NCBI GenBank assembly: GCA_934699095.1
Contig: CAKUVI010000009.1
Coordinates: 40,179 to 104,178 of the forward strand
From: an uncultured Bacteroidales bacterium
Lineage (GTDB): Bacteria > Bacteroidota > Bacteroidia > Bacteroidales > WCHB1-69
DNA length: 64,000 bases
Direction: 5' to 3'
Below the pieces are notes generated by a model. That model ran no database searches, was not told the DNA's origin, and saw nothing but the letters and a program-made list of their open reading frames with translations. Below, one piece after another: positions 52,898 through 61,143 of this stretch. Position 1 is the first letter of the stretch. Each line of letters begins with the position of its first letter. Made by a program: the position numbers and the translations under genes.

Positions 52898-53356
52898 TCA
52901 AAGATCTGTCAATCGTTTTCCTTCTTGTTCTTTTTTCTTTTGGACTTTCTGGTTATCTTGTTTTTTTTCTTTGCTTTTCTCGTTCAGGTATGCGAGACTC
53001 TCGATGGTTTCAAGTACCTTTTTGTGGTTGAAGCAGTGCAGATACTCGTAATAAGAGATCGGATTTCTTTCATCCTGAGTGATTTTATTGAGAACATAGT
53101 ATGTCGTAAATTCCCCGTAATCACAGGGATATAGTGCAGCAGTAATAAAGTCGGCAAATGGGATGAGTACTGTTTCGTGATCATCTTCCTCCTTGACTGG
53201 AATAGTAACAAGATAATCCCCGTAGATGTTGTCTTTGAGCACTGGTCTGATATTTTCTTCACTGACGCCGAGCTTTGACGAGAGCATATCTTTCGCCAAT
53301 TCAATAAGGGAGTTTGACAATTCAATGAATTCGTTTTCTTTTTGTTCGGTAATCAT
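52898..53356 (-). CDS. Unknown cytosolic protein sharing its promoter motif with the WYL regulator
   Basis: 152 residues, with no signal peptide or membrane segment. The N-terminal and middle parts look globular (IELSNSLIELAKDMLSSKLG, YLVTIPVKEEDD, LIPFADFITAALYPCDYGEF). The last 30 residues are a highly basic, Lys/Gln-rich tail (KSKEKKQDNQKVQKKKEQEG), often seen in nucleic-acid-binding or flexible anchoring tails. The family is not recognised. Its promoter has a TAATTTTG -7 box, preceded after 13 bases by the 17-bp palindrome also found at the WYL gene, so it is likely controlled by the same factor. Confidence 0.7.
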   Translation of the reverse strand: MITEQKENEFIELSNSLIELAKDMLSSKLGVSEENIRPVLKDNIYGDYLVTIPVKEEDDHETVLIPFADFITAALYPCDYGEFTTYYVLNKITQDERNPISYYEYLHCFNHKKVLETIESLAYLNEKSKEKKQDNQKVQKKKEQEGKRLTDL

Positions 53357-53401
53357 ATCACTTTAATATGTTGTGTTAAAAGCCATTGATAATTTCAACG
53401 G

Positions 53402-53409
53402 CAAAATTA
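53402..53409 (-). promoter_or_regulatory. -7 element of the divergent unknown gene (TAATTTTG)
   Basis: Minus-strand match to TAnnTTTG followed by CC, 46 bases before the ATG at 53356. The 17-bp palindrome ends 13 bases upstream and covers the place of the -33 element. Confidence 0.5.
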
Positions 53410-53421
53410 CAACCGTGTCTA

Positions 53422-53439
53422 TGACACGTAGTGTCAGTG
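53422..53439 (-). promoter_or_regulatory. Operator-like palindrome, copy 1 (CACTGACACTACGTGTC)
   Basis: Arms TGACAC / GTGTCA are perfect, with a 3-base centre. On the minus strand the 17-base sequence is identical to copy 2 at 54022-54038, and it sits 13 bases before a TAnnTTTG box. The position over the -33 region suggests a repressor or activator site. Confidence 0.6.
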
Positions 53440-53590
53440 GTTTTAATTTTTTTCACTGACAAATCCAATACTTAAGTCTGATGTTATTTTGCATCGTGAA
53501 AGAACACTGGGTTTAACATCAGTATATAATCACATTTGAATATTTTAATAATTCAATATTAAATTAAACACAAACAAAAACCCTGAATTT

Positions 53591-53680
53591 ATGATATTGA
53601 CAGTCTTATTAGGATGCATCTGCTGGATTATTGAAGCGACTATCGGAATGCTCTGCGGCAAAGATCCCAGCAAACTGTAG
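53591..53680 (+). CDS. Possible 29-residue membrane microprotein
   Basis: ATG to TAG frame reading MILTVLLGCICWIIEATIG, then MLCGKDPSKL. One hydrophobic helix with a short polar tail, three Cys and a Trp. A loose TATTTTG box lies about 100 bases upstream, and a CACTGACA half of the shared operator is 30 bases before that box. It could be a chance frame; no homology can be claimed. Confidence 0.3.
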   Translation: MILTVLLGCICWIIEATIGMLCGKDPSKL

Positions 53681-53940
53681 TTCCACGCCCTGCCAGTGTC
53701 AGGTGAAGTCCGGGCAGCCACGTATCCCGATTGGAAGACAACTGGCATGGTGGTCTCAGCGGCTCCGTCGTTGCCAAAAAAAACGTTGGGGTTTCGCTGG
53801 CTTTTCAGGACTTAAACTTAGATCTCAGAACTTTGATCTTTGATCTTCGTTTGGGGAGGAGAAAGTCTGCTATCTTTTCCGGTCGTGAGCGGATTATGCA
53901 AAAGGTAGCCGGCCCTCCCAAGGAGAATTTCGCAACAACC

Positions 53941-53989
53941 CAACTTTCAACTTTCAACTTTCAACTTTCAATTTTCAATTCTCAATTCT
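53941..53989. repeat. Heptanucleotide tandem repeat, 7 units
   Basis: CAACTTT four times, then CAATTTT and CAATTCT twice. It ends about 30 bases before the operator and 60 bases before the -7 box of the WYL gene. Repeats of this length can change copy number by slippage. Confidence 0.8.
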
Positions 53990-54021
53990 CAAATCACATC
54001 TCACGGCACAAAAAAAAATCG

Positions 54022-54038
54022 CACTGACACTACGTGTC
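54022..54038 (+). promoter_or_regulatory. Operator-like palindrome, copy 2 (CACTGACACTACGTGTC)
   Basis: Identical to copy 1 on the opposite strand. It sits 12 bases before the TATCTTTG box of the WYL gene, over the -33 position, which suggests autoregulation by the WYL protein. Confidence 0.6.
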
Positions 54039-54050
54039 TGTAGAAGAGCG

Positions 54051-54058
54051 TATCTTTG
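54051..54058 (+). promoter_or_regulatory. -7 promoter element of the WYL regulator (TATCTTTG)
   Basis: Consensus TAnnTTTG followed by CA, 26 bases before the ATG at 54084. Confidence 0.55.
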
Positions 54059-54083
54059 CAGCGAATATTAAAACAGAATATCT

Positions 54084-54986
54084 ATGGACCAACCGAGAAT
54101 AGTAAAGGAGCTGCAGCTGCTGATGCTGCTTGCCAACAACCGCTACATGACAAAGGAGAAGATCTGCGAGCATTTCGGCTTCTGCGAGCGGACCTTCTTC
54201 CGCTACATCGACACCTTCCGCGAGGCGGGCTTCGCAGTGAAGAAAAACCCGTACAACGCCTACCGCATAGAGACCGCCGGCAACAAGATGTCGCGGCACC
54301 TCAGCGAACTCCTCCACTTCTCAGAAGAGGAAGAGCTGATACTGCGCAGCGCCATCGACTCGATCGAGTCTGACACCAAGTCAAAAGAACTGCTGAAAAA
54401 GAAACTATATGCAGTTTACGACTACAAGGTCATCACCGACATGGGCATCAGCAAGCGCACCCAGCGCACCATCGGTGAACTGGCCACCGCCATCGACGGC
54501 AAACGCCAGGCCATACTCAAAGGCTACCGCTCGGCACACAGCAACACCACCTCCGACAGGCTCGTGGAACCCTACGACTTCACATCCGGACACGAACAGG
54601 TATGGTGCTATGAACCAAAATCGCGCATGGTGAAACTCTTCAAGATATCGAGAATACAACGCGTGGAAGTGCTGCAGGCCACCTGGAAGAACGAAGACAA
54701 GCACGAGACCGGCTATGTTGACATATTCCGCATCCACAGCACCCAACTGTTCCCTGTGAAACTGCGCCTCACACTCCGCGCCGCAAACCTCCTCACCGAA
54801 GAATACCCGCTGTCTTCACAATATCTCCGCGACGAAGGCAACGGACGCTTCATCCTCGAAACCGACGTCTGCCAGCTCGAAGGCGTGGCCCGCTTCATTC
54901 TTGGCCTCTTCGACGACATCGACATCCTCGGCGGCGAGGAACTCATCGCCCACATCAAATACAAAATCAGAATGATGAACCGGTAA
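54084..54986 (+). CDS. WYL-domain transcriptional regulator
   Basis: 300 residues. An N-terminal winged-helix/HTH (about 1-60: VKELQLLMLLANNRYMTKEK, ICEHFGFCERTFFRYIDTF) binds DNA. A middle helical part is followed by a WYL domain (about 150-215: RQAILKGYRSAHSNT, EQVWCYEPKSRMVKLFKISRI) in which the usual W-Y-L triplet reads W-C-Y, and by a C-terminal WCX-like domain to the end. WYL proteins sense ligands, often nucleotides or nucleic acids, and several (BrxR, CapW type) control phage-defence loci by binding palindromes. Here a palindrome overlaps the gene's own promoter and that of the divergent unknown gene. First of a plus-strand run leading to rmuC and the restriction genes. Confidence 0.87.
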   Translation: MDQPRIVKELQLLMLLANNRYMTKEKICEHFGFCERTFFRYIDTFREAGFAVKKNPYNAYRIETAGNKMSRHLSELLHFSEEEELILRSAIDSIESDTKSKELLKKKLYAVYDYKVITDMGISKRTQRTIGELATAIDGKRQAILKGYRSAHSNTTSDRLVEPYDFTSGHEQVWCYEPKSRMVKLFKISRIQRVEVLQATWKNEDKHETGYVDIFRIHSTQLFPVKLRLTLRAANLLTEEYPLSSQYLRDEGNGRFILETDVCQLEGVARFILGLFDDIDILGGEELIAHIKYKIRMMNR

Positions 54987-55081
54987 CCACATGCACAAAA
55001 CGATTTTGTCAGGAAGTCGCAATAGCCAAACATCTGAAAAAACACAATCTTCACCATCATTTATCATCAAATCGAATTGTC

Positions 55082-56398
55082 ATGGGAATCTTAACCTACA
55101 TTATCTTGTCATTGGCAATATTTTGCACCATCTGTATCATAATTCTGATGTTCAAGGTGTTCTCAATCAAGCAAAACATGCCCGACATCTCCTCGAAAGA
55201 CTTCTTCCGCTTGGAGAAGGAAGTATCGGACGAGAACAGAAACGCCCGCAAAGAGCTCTCCGACAACATCGACAAGGTGAGGAAAGAGCTGTCAGGCAAT
55301 GTAAGCCAGATGCGCACGGAATTCTCAGGCACGGTTGACAGACTGCGCTCGACAGTGGAAGACAAACTCTCCACCATGTCGGAAAAGTTCCAGGACGGCT
55401 TCGACAAGAACACCGAAAAGATGATGGAAGCCCAGAGGGAGCGCTTCGCCGACATGGACCGGCGACAGGAGTCGCTGATACAGACAACAGAGAAAAAATT
55501 GGACGAGATGCGCGAAACGGTTGACGAGAAGCTGCAGCAGACGCTGAACGAAAGGCTCGGACAGTCGTTCAGGATGGTGAGCGAGCAACTCGAGAACGTG
55601 CAGAAAGGATTGGGCGAGATGAAGAACCTGGCGTCAGATGTGGGTGGCCTGAAAAACGCCCTCACGAACGTGAAAGTGCGCGGGAATTTCGGCGAGCTGC
55701 AGCTAAAGGCTCTGCTCGAGCAGATAATGTCGCCCGAGCAATACGACGAAAATGTGGCCACCGTGCATGGAAGCTCCGAAAGAGTGGAGTTTGCCATAAA
55801 GCTACCCGGCAATGGCGATTCAGAAGGAACTGTATATCTGCCAATAGACTCAAAATTCCCGAAAGACGTTTACGACCAATATGTTGACAGTTTGGACAGT
55901 GGTGACATGGCCGTGACAAAAGCCAAATCCAAACAGTTTGAGAACACGATAACATCCATGGCGAGGGACATCAGCACAAAGTACATCTCGGTGCCCTACA
56001 CCACCAATTTCGCCATCATGTTCGTGCCCGTCGAGAACATCTACGCCGAGGTCATCCGCAGATCGGGACTGACGCAGGAGTTGAGAGACAAGTGGAATGT
56101 ACTTGTCACGGGGCCCACCACATTAGGGGCGTTGCTGAGCAGTTTGCAGATGGGTTTCAGGACGTTGGCCATAGAGAGGCGGAGCAATGACGTATGGGAG
56201 ACGTTGGGTGCGGTGAAGACTGAGTTCGAGAAGTTCGGCGGACTGCTCGACAAGGCCAAGAAGAGTATTGATTCCGCATCTGAGACCATCGAGCAGTTGC
56301 AGGGGCGTCGCACGAAGGCCATCCGGCGGAAGTTGCGCGACATCGAGGCGTTGCCCGCGGAGCAGGCCGCAGCACTCTTACGCGACGACGACTTCTGA
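55082..56398 (+). CDS. rmuC: DNA recombination protein RmuC
   Basis: 438 residues. One N-terminal membrane helix (about 2-24, TYIILSLAIFCTICIIILMF), then a long coiled coil (about 35-170, with KELSDNIDKVRKELSGNVSQ), and the RmuC nuclease-like core (about 190-390: KVRGNFGELQLKALLEQIM, VYLPIDSKFPKDVY, VPYTTNFAIMFVPVENIYAEV, TGPTTLGALLSSLQMGF). The DSKFP block is the family's PD-(D/E)XK-like signature. RmuC limits DNA inversions at short repeats. It follows the WYL gene by 95 bases. Confidence 0.92.
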   Translation: MGILTYIILSLAIFCTICIIILMFKVFSIKQNMPDISSKDFFRLEKEVSDENRNARKELSDNIDKVRKELSGNVSQMRTEFSGTVDRLRSTVEDKLSTMSEKFQDGFDKNTEKMMEAQRERFADMDRRQESLIQTTEKKLDEMRETVDEKLQQTLNERLGQSFRMVSEQLENVQKGLGEMKNLASDVGGLKNALTNVKVRGNFGELQLKALLEQIMSPEQYDENVATVHGSSERVEFAIKLPGNGDSEGTVYLPIDSKFPKDVYDQYVDSLDSGDMAVTKAKSKQFENTITSMARDISTKYISVPYTTNFAIMFVPVENIYAEVIRRSGLTQELRDKWNVLVTGPTTLGALLSSLQMGFRTLAIERRSNDVWETLGAVKTEFEKFGGLLDKAKKSIDSASETIEQLQGRRTKAIRRKLRDIEALPAEQAAALLRDDDF

Positions 56399-56604
56399 GC
56401 TGGAAGCACTTCGATGGCACACAGGGCCAGGAGGATGGCAACGCACGGGGCAGGGACTTATGAATGACAAAAAGATCTAATTATATTGAAAGACCTTATT
56501 AGAAGCAAGCGTTTAGGAAAAAAATAACAAGACCTGCAATAAAGTCGTACAAAAAACGTTATTATAACATACAAAAGTGGTATGAATTTTGTAACAAAAA
56601 AGTT
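56399..56604. other. Short gap with no recognised gene
   Basis: 206 bases between rmuC and the ATPase gene. The first 60 bases are G-rich and the rest A/T-rich. No terminator stem or consensus -7 box was found. Confidence 0.4.
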
Positions 56605-57909
56605 ATGAAGCGTGATTTTTTAAAGGAGCTATTGAAATGGCGCGACAGTTCACGTCGCAAGCCGTTACTGATCACCGGAGTCCGCCAATGTGGCAAGACA
56701 CATACCTTGAAGGAATTTGGCGATACATGCTTCGACAATGTTTGCTATGTCAATCTTGAGTCAAGCAATAACTATGCAGCCATTTTCGATTATGATTTCG
56801 ATGTGAAGCGTATTGTCAAGGAGATCGAGCTTATGGAACAATGCACGATTACACCAGGCAAGACGCTGTTGATATTGGACGAGGTACAGGAGGTGCCGCG
56901 TGCCATAACAGCCCTGAAGTATTTCTGTGAGAACATGCGCGAGCTTCATGTAGCTTGTGCGGGCTCGTCATTAGGTGTTGCCATGAGGAACGATAATATT
57001 GCCTTTCCTGTCGGCAAAGTCAAACGTATGCAGATGTTTCCTTTGAGTTTCAAAGAATTCATTGTGGCCAATGGTCAAGAAAAGTATATCGAACTCTTGA
57101 ACAACTGGAACAGCGACCGAGAGCTTCCCGAAGCATACGGCCGCCCTCTTGAGCAGCTTCTGAAAGAGTACTATGTGGTGGGCGGAATGCCAGAGGTGGT
57201 ACAAGAATATGTTAACACTCATGACTTCAAGATTGTACGGGAAATTCAAGATGAAATACTTGCAGATTATTCCGACGACTTCTCAAAGCACACCCCAGCC
57301 AACGAGGTGGAAAAGGTACGTCTTGTGTGGGATTCCATTCCAAAGCAATTGGCAAAAGAAAACAACAAGTTCATGTTTTCGCACGTCAAGGAAGGGAAGC
57401 GTGCACACGAACTGGAAGCCGCATTGCAGTGGCTGAAAAATGCGGGGCTGGCTCATTTGCTTGAATTGGTAAAGAACGTTGAAGTTCCTCTCTCGGCAAA
57501 TGCCGATGCCACTTTTTTTAAAGTCTATATGTCCGACTGTGGACTTCTGTGCCGCAGGCTGGGGCTCGGATACAAGGACTTTTTCGAAGACGGCGGCACG
57601 CTGAAAACTTTCAAAGGCGCTGTCACGGAGAATTATGTAATGAATGAACTGGTCTGCTATGGCAAGCAGCCGTACTTTTGGCGTTCCGGAAATAAGGCGG
57701 AACTGGACTTCCTGATAGAACAGGACGGTGATATTATACCCATAGAGGTAAAATCGGCAACCAACACACAGGCAAAGAGCTACAAACAGTTCTGTAAAAA
57801 GTACAAGCCACACAGAGGCTACAAACTGTCTCTGAAGAATCTGGCAACAAATGATTGCGAAGGAACGGAGACGATCAGTCTGCCGCTCTACTTGATATGG
57901 AAAATGTAG
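56605..57909 (+). CDS. AAA ATPase with DUF4143 domain
   Basis: 434 residues. P-loop ATPase (AAA_14 type): Walker A GVRQCGKTHT (about 24-33), Walker B LLILDEVQEVP (about 90-100), sensor-like ACAGSSLGVAM. The C-terminal DUF4143 domain (about 215-400) ends in a nuclease-like ELDFLIEQDGDIIPIEVKS block. Such proteins are frequent, often multi-copy accessory genes of Bacteroidota with unclear roles, sometimes near defence genes. It stands alone, with over 100 bases on either side. Confidence 0.88.
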   Translation: MKRDFLKELLKWRDSSRRKPLLITGVRQCGKTHTLKEFGDTCFDNVCYVNLESSNNYAAIFDYDFDVKRIVKEIELMEQCTITPGKTLLILDEVQEVPRAITALKYFCENMRELHVACAGSSLGVAMRNDNIAFPVGKVKRMQMFPLSFKEFIVANGQEKYIELLNNWNSDRELPEAYGRPLEQLLKEYYVVGGMPEVVQEYVNTHDFKIVREIQDEILADYSDDFSKHTPANEVEKVRLVWDSIPKQLAKENNKFMFSHVKEGKRAHELEAALQWLKNAGLAHLLELVKNVEVPLSANADATFFKVYMSDCGLLCRRLGLGYKDFFEDGGTLKTFKGAVTENYVMNELVCYGKQPYFWRSGNKAELDFLIEQDGDIIPIEVKSATNTQAKSYKQFCKKYKPHRGYKLSLKNLATNDCEGTETISLPLYLIWKM

Positions 57910-58016
57910 TCTGACTATATGACGTGTCACAAGCATATGATGACATATTCTGTCAGCACCGCAGCCACCCGCCCCTTCAAACTGCGAAAAAGTGCCGTCG
58001 ATATTGAAAAAAATGC

Positions 58017-58024
58017 TATTTTTG
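58017..58024 (+). promoter_or_regulatory. -7 promoter element of the GIY-YIG gene (TATTTTTG)
   Basis: Consensus box followed by CA. The predicted transcription start (about 58031) makes the ATG at 58055 more plausible than the one at 58034. It may drive the whole restriction locus. Confidence 0.5.
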
Positions 58025-58054
58025 CAGGGATGAATGTCATTGAAAACACCAAGT

Positions 58055-58735
58055 ATGACTAAAGAACTGCAAGAAGGGTATGTCTATATCCTCACCAACC
58101 CAAGTTTCAAAGAAGACTGGGTGAAAATCGGAAAGAGCTCTCGACCAGTGGATGTTCGCAGCAAAGAGTTGGACAACACCGCTGTGCCCCTTCCTTTCGA
58201 AATTTTCGCCACCATGAAAACTGTCAAATATGGTGAAGTTGAGAAGTTGGTGCATAAAACAATCGACCGTCTCACCGACCTGCGCATAAGACAAAACAGA
58301 GAGTTTTTCAACGTTGACCCACAAGTTGCATTCGACATCTTCATGGATATAGCCTGTGCCGTTGAGGATGCTGTTATCATGCGCTATGATGCGGACAAGC
58401 CGTATCAAGTCTATCCAATTGTAGCAGGTCAAAGGATCAAAGAGAATGAAGAGAAGAAAGTAATTCGCAAAGCTTTTGATTTCGGCATGGTAGGCTTGAA
58501 TGTTGGCGATACCATTGTGTTCGATGCGCTGAATCTTCCCGTGAAAGTGGCTGGAAAGAACAAGGTGGAACACGAAGGCCGTCTATGGAGCCTTTCCGCA
58601 TTCTGCGGCACCTACCTGCCCGAAGGGATGCACAACAAGAGCGAATCCTACCAGGGACCGAAATACTTCAGCTATCAAGGAAAGACGTTGTGGGAGATCA
58701 GGTTGGAAAGGGAAAAAGACAGTGATGAAAATTAA
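58055..58735 (+). CDS. GIY-YIG family protein (T5orf172 type)
   Basis: 226 residues from MTKELQE (an ATG seven codons upstream is possible). The N-terminal domain (about 8-110) has GIY-YIG nuclease features: GYVYIL, VKIGKS, an Arg in PVDVRSKEL, and a Glu in NREFFNV. The C-terminal part (about 140-226) is a small unassigned domain (GMVGLNVGDTIVFDALNLPV, TYLPEGMHNKSESYQGPKYF) resembling DNA- or effector-binding modules fused to such nucleases. It lies 44 bases before hsdR on the same strand and may be an accessory nuclease of the restriction locus. Confidence 0.75.
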   Translation: MTKELQEGYVYILTNPSFKEDWVKIGKSSRPVDVRSKELDNTAVPLPFEIFATMKTVKYGEVEKLVHKTIDRLTDLRIRQNREFFNVDPQVAFDIFMDIACAVEDAVIMRYDADKPYQVYPIVAGQRIKENEEKKVIRKAFDFGMVGLNVGDTIVFDALNLPVKVAGKNKVEHEGRLWSLSAFCGTYLPEGMHNKSESYQGPKYFSYQGKTLWEIRLEREKDSDEN

Positions 58736-58779
58736 TTTTTTTTGAATTCTAAGTTCCGATAATAAAAACTTATCAGAAA

Positions 58780-61137
58780 ATGGATCAATTTGAAATGACA
58801 AACCTGTCTGAAGAAGACATAAAACTACGGTACATCACTCCATCCATACTACAAAAGGGATGGTCGGTAGAAGACATAACTATGGAGACTAAGGTTAAAC
58901 TAACAGATGGCAAGATTAACCTTAGAGGAAATTTAGTGGCTCGTGGTAAAGCTAAGTTTGCTGACTATATGCTTTATTACAACCGTGCCACCCCCATTGC
59001 CATTGTTGAAGCCAAGGACGCAAATCATACTGTCTCTTTTGGGATGCAACAAGCAAAGGAATATGCCCAAATGATGGATATTCCTTTTGCTTTCAGTTCC
59101 AACGGTCAAGGTTATCAAGAATATGATTTCCTGACGGGAAAGGAACGCTCTTTCTCGATGGATGCCTTTCCAACGAAAGAAGAATTATATGCTCGCTTCC
59201 TCGCTGAGAGCAATGGCGGTAAAGGCTTCTCTGACGAAGAAAAGAAAATCATCAATCAGCCCTACTGTACTGGACAAGACATTTTCCCTCCTCGATACTA
59301 CCAACGCAATGCAGTTAACCGCACTGTCAATGCAGTAGCACAAGGGAAAAATCGTCTGCTGCTCGTTATGGCGACTGGAACGGGTAAGACATATACGGCA
59401 TTCCAAATAGTCTATCGTCTTCTTAAAGCTGGTTTAGTGAAGAAAGTCTTGTATCTGGCAGACCGAAATGTTCTGGTTGACCAATCTATCCAACAAGACT
59501 TTAAGCCTTTATCAAGCACTATACACAAAGTGGATTATCAGAAAGATATTGAAACAAATGGTGGGCATTTGGCATACGAAGTCTATTTCTCACTTTACCA
59601 ACAGTTGATTGGGAAGGAAGGGAAACAGAACTATAAGGAACTGTTTAAGCCGGGGTTCTTTGATATGGTTATCGTTGACGAGTGCCATCGTGGAAGTGCC
59701 AAAGATGATAGCAACTGGCGTGAAATACTCGAATACTTTGACGGAGCAATACAACTGGGTATGACTGCTACCCCAAAGGAAACGAAGTACCAGTCAAGCA
59801 TCAGCTATTTCGGTGAGCCGATTTACACATATAGCTTGAAGGAAGGTATAGAAGATGGATTCCTTGCGCCATTCAAGGTTGTTAATATTACCACAAACAT
59901 AGGCGATGAATGGCGACCTATTAACGGACAAAGAGACATAAACGGCAATCTCATAGAAGACCGTATCTACAACAACTCAGACTATGACTACAACATTATC
60001 ATAGAAGACAGAATTAGAGAGGTTGCACATGAGATAACCCAGTACTTGAAAAGTACAGACAGAATGGCGAAGACCATTGTGTTTTGTGCCGACGAAGACC
60101 ATGCCGACCGTATGCGTACAGCACTTGTCAATGAAAATTCAGACATGTGTAAAAAGAATCCAGACTATGTGGTTCGCATTACTGGAAGCGACCCATACGG
60201 ACAGTCAAAACTTGATTACTTTATCTCGGTAGCTTCAAAATACCCGGTGATTGCAACTACCAGCAAACTGCTCTCAACAGGCGTGGACTGCAAGATGGTG
60301 AAACTTATCGTGCTTGACCAACGCATAGGCTCCATGACTGAGTTTAAGCAGATAGTTGGTCGTGGTACCAGAATCCGCGAAAAAGAAGGTAAAACCCACT
60401 TCACAATCATGGATTTTCGTAACGTGACACGTTTGTTTGCCGACCCCGACTGGGATGGCCCGATTGAAGTTAATGATAATTATGGCAAGGGATCTCAAAA
60501 ACCTTATCCAGAGATTGAGGAAGAACCAATGGGTGTAAGTGAACCCGAGCTGGAACGTCCACCTAAACCCATTGTCGATAAGGATGGCTGCACGGTTGAG
60601 GTTATCAATAAAGTTGTGTCTGTATATGATGCCAATGGCAAGCTTCTCCGCACGGAAAGCATCACCGACTACACCAGAAAGAACATTAACGACACTTACG
60701 CCAATCTCGATGACTTTATTCAAAAATGGAATGAAGCTGAGAAGAAAGCCGAGATTACAGACTTACTCCGTGAGAGTGGAATTGACCTTCAAACGTTAAA
60801 ACATGACAGGGGCATGGATGATGTTGATGACTTTGATTTCATCTGTCACATAGCATACGGAAAGAAACCGCTCACACGACGTGAACGTGCCGAGAATGTA
60901 AAGAAGCGCGACATCTTTAACAAGTATGGTGCAGAAGCACGGAAAGTACTTGAAGCATTGCTCGATAAGTATGCCAATGATGGTATTACCCAGTTGGAGA
61001 ACAGAACGGTTCTGCGTCTTGACCCGTTCCGCCAGATGGGCTCACCAGCCAATATAGCAAAATTCTTTGGCGGCAATCAACAATATTTCTCGGCAGTGAA
61101 AGAACTTGAAAGTTTAATTTATAGCAGTATAGCATAA
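58780..61137 (+). CDS. hsdR: Type I restriction enzyme, R subunit (EcoEI type)
   Basis: 785 residues. Cleaves unmodified DNA after ATP-driven translocation. N-terminal nuclease with Asp62 and the E-A-K motif at 77-79 (IVEAKD). SF2 motor: Walker A GTGKT at 200-204, motif II DECH at 300-303, motif III TATPK, motif V STGVDCKMV, motif VI QIVGRGTRIRE. The C-terminal region (about 640-785) matches the EcoEI-type assembly domain. The family-B-like length (about 800) agrees. It is followed 6 bases later by hsdM. Confidence 0.95.
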   Translation: MDQFEMTNLSEEDIKLRYITPSILQKGWSVEDITMETKVKLTDGKINLRGNLVARGKAKFADYMLYYNRATPIAIVEAKDANHTVSFGMQQAKEYAQMMDIPFAFSSNGQGYQEYDFLTGKERSFSMDAFPTKEELYARFLAESNGGKGFSDEEKKIINQPYCTGQDIFPPRYYQRNAVNRTVNAVAQGKNRLLLVMATGTGKTYTAFQIVYRLLKAGLVKKVLYLADRNVLVDQSIQQDFKPLSSTIHKVDYQKDIETNGGHLAYEVYFSLYQQLIGKEGKQNYKELFKPGFFDMVIVDECHRGSAKDDSNWREILEYFDGAIQLGMTATPKETKYQSSISYFGEPIYTYSLKEGIEDGFLAPFKVVNITTNIGDEWRPINGQRDINGNLIEDRIYNNSDYDYNIIIEDRIREVAHEITQYLKSTDRMAKTIVFCADEDHADRMRTALVNENSDMCKKNPDYVVRITGSDPYGQSKLDYFISVASKYPVIATTSKLLSTGVDCKMVKLIVLDQRIGSMTEFKQIVGRGTRIREKEGKTHFTIMDFRNVTRLFADPDWDGPIEVNDNYGKGSQKPYPEIEEEPMGVSEPELERPPKPIVDKDGCTVEVINKVVSVYDANGKLLRTESITDYTRKNINDTYANLDDFIQKWNEAEKKAEITDLLRESGIDLQTLKHDRGMDDVDDFDFICHIAYGKKPLTRRERAENVKKRDIFNKYGAEARKVLEALLDKYANDGITQLENRTVLRLDPFRQMGSPANIAKFFGGNQQYFSAVKELESLIYSSIA

Positions 61138-61143
61138 CCAGAT

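Larger units (their letters stand above)
53357..54083. other. 727-base intergenic region between the divergent genes
   Basis: Holds two copies of a 17-bp palindromic motif at its two ends, a 29-codon possible small gene (53591-53680), a heptamer tandem repeat (53941-53989) and otherwise sequence without a convincing gene. The 53690-53930 part looks like decayed or unconstrained sequence. Confidence 0.6.

Noticed and set aside
53545..53748. 67-codon minus-strand frame in the intergenic region
   Set aside because: No promoter, mixed composition and no domain; it lies antisense to the small hydrophobic frame and looks random.
53941..53989. Short regular repeats as a CRISPR array
   Set aside because: Unit length is 7 bases with no spacers and no cas genes in the window.
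53422..54038. Exact 17-bp inverted repeats 600 bases apart, read as ends of a small transposon
   Set aside because: Each copy is itself a palindrome and each sits at the same distance from a -7 box of a separate gene; no target duplication or transposase is present. A shared operator explains them better.
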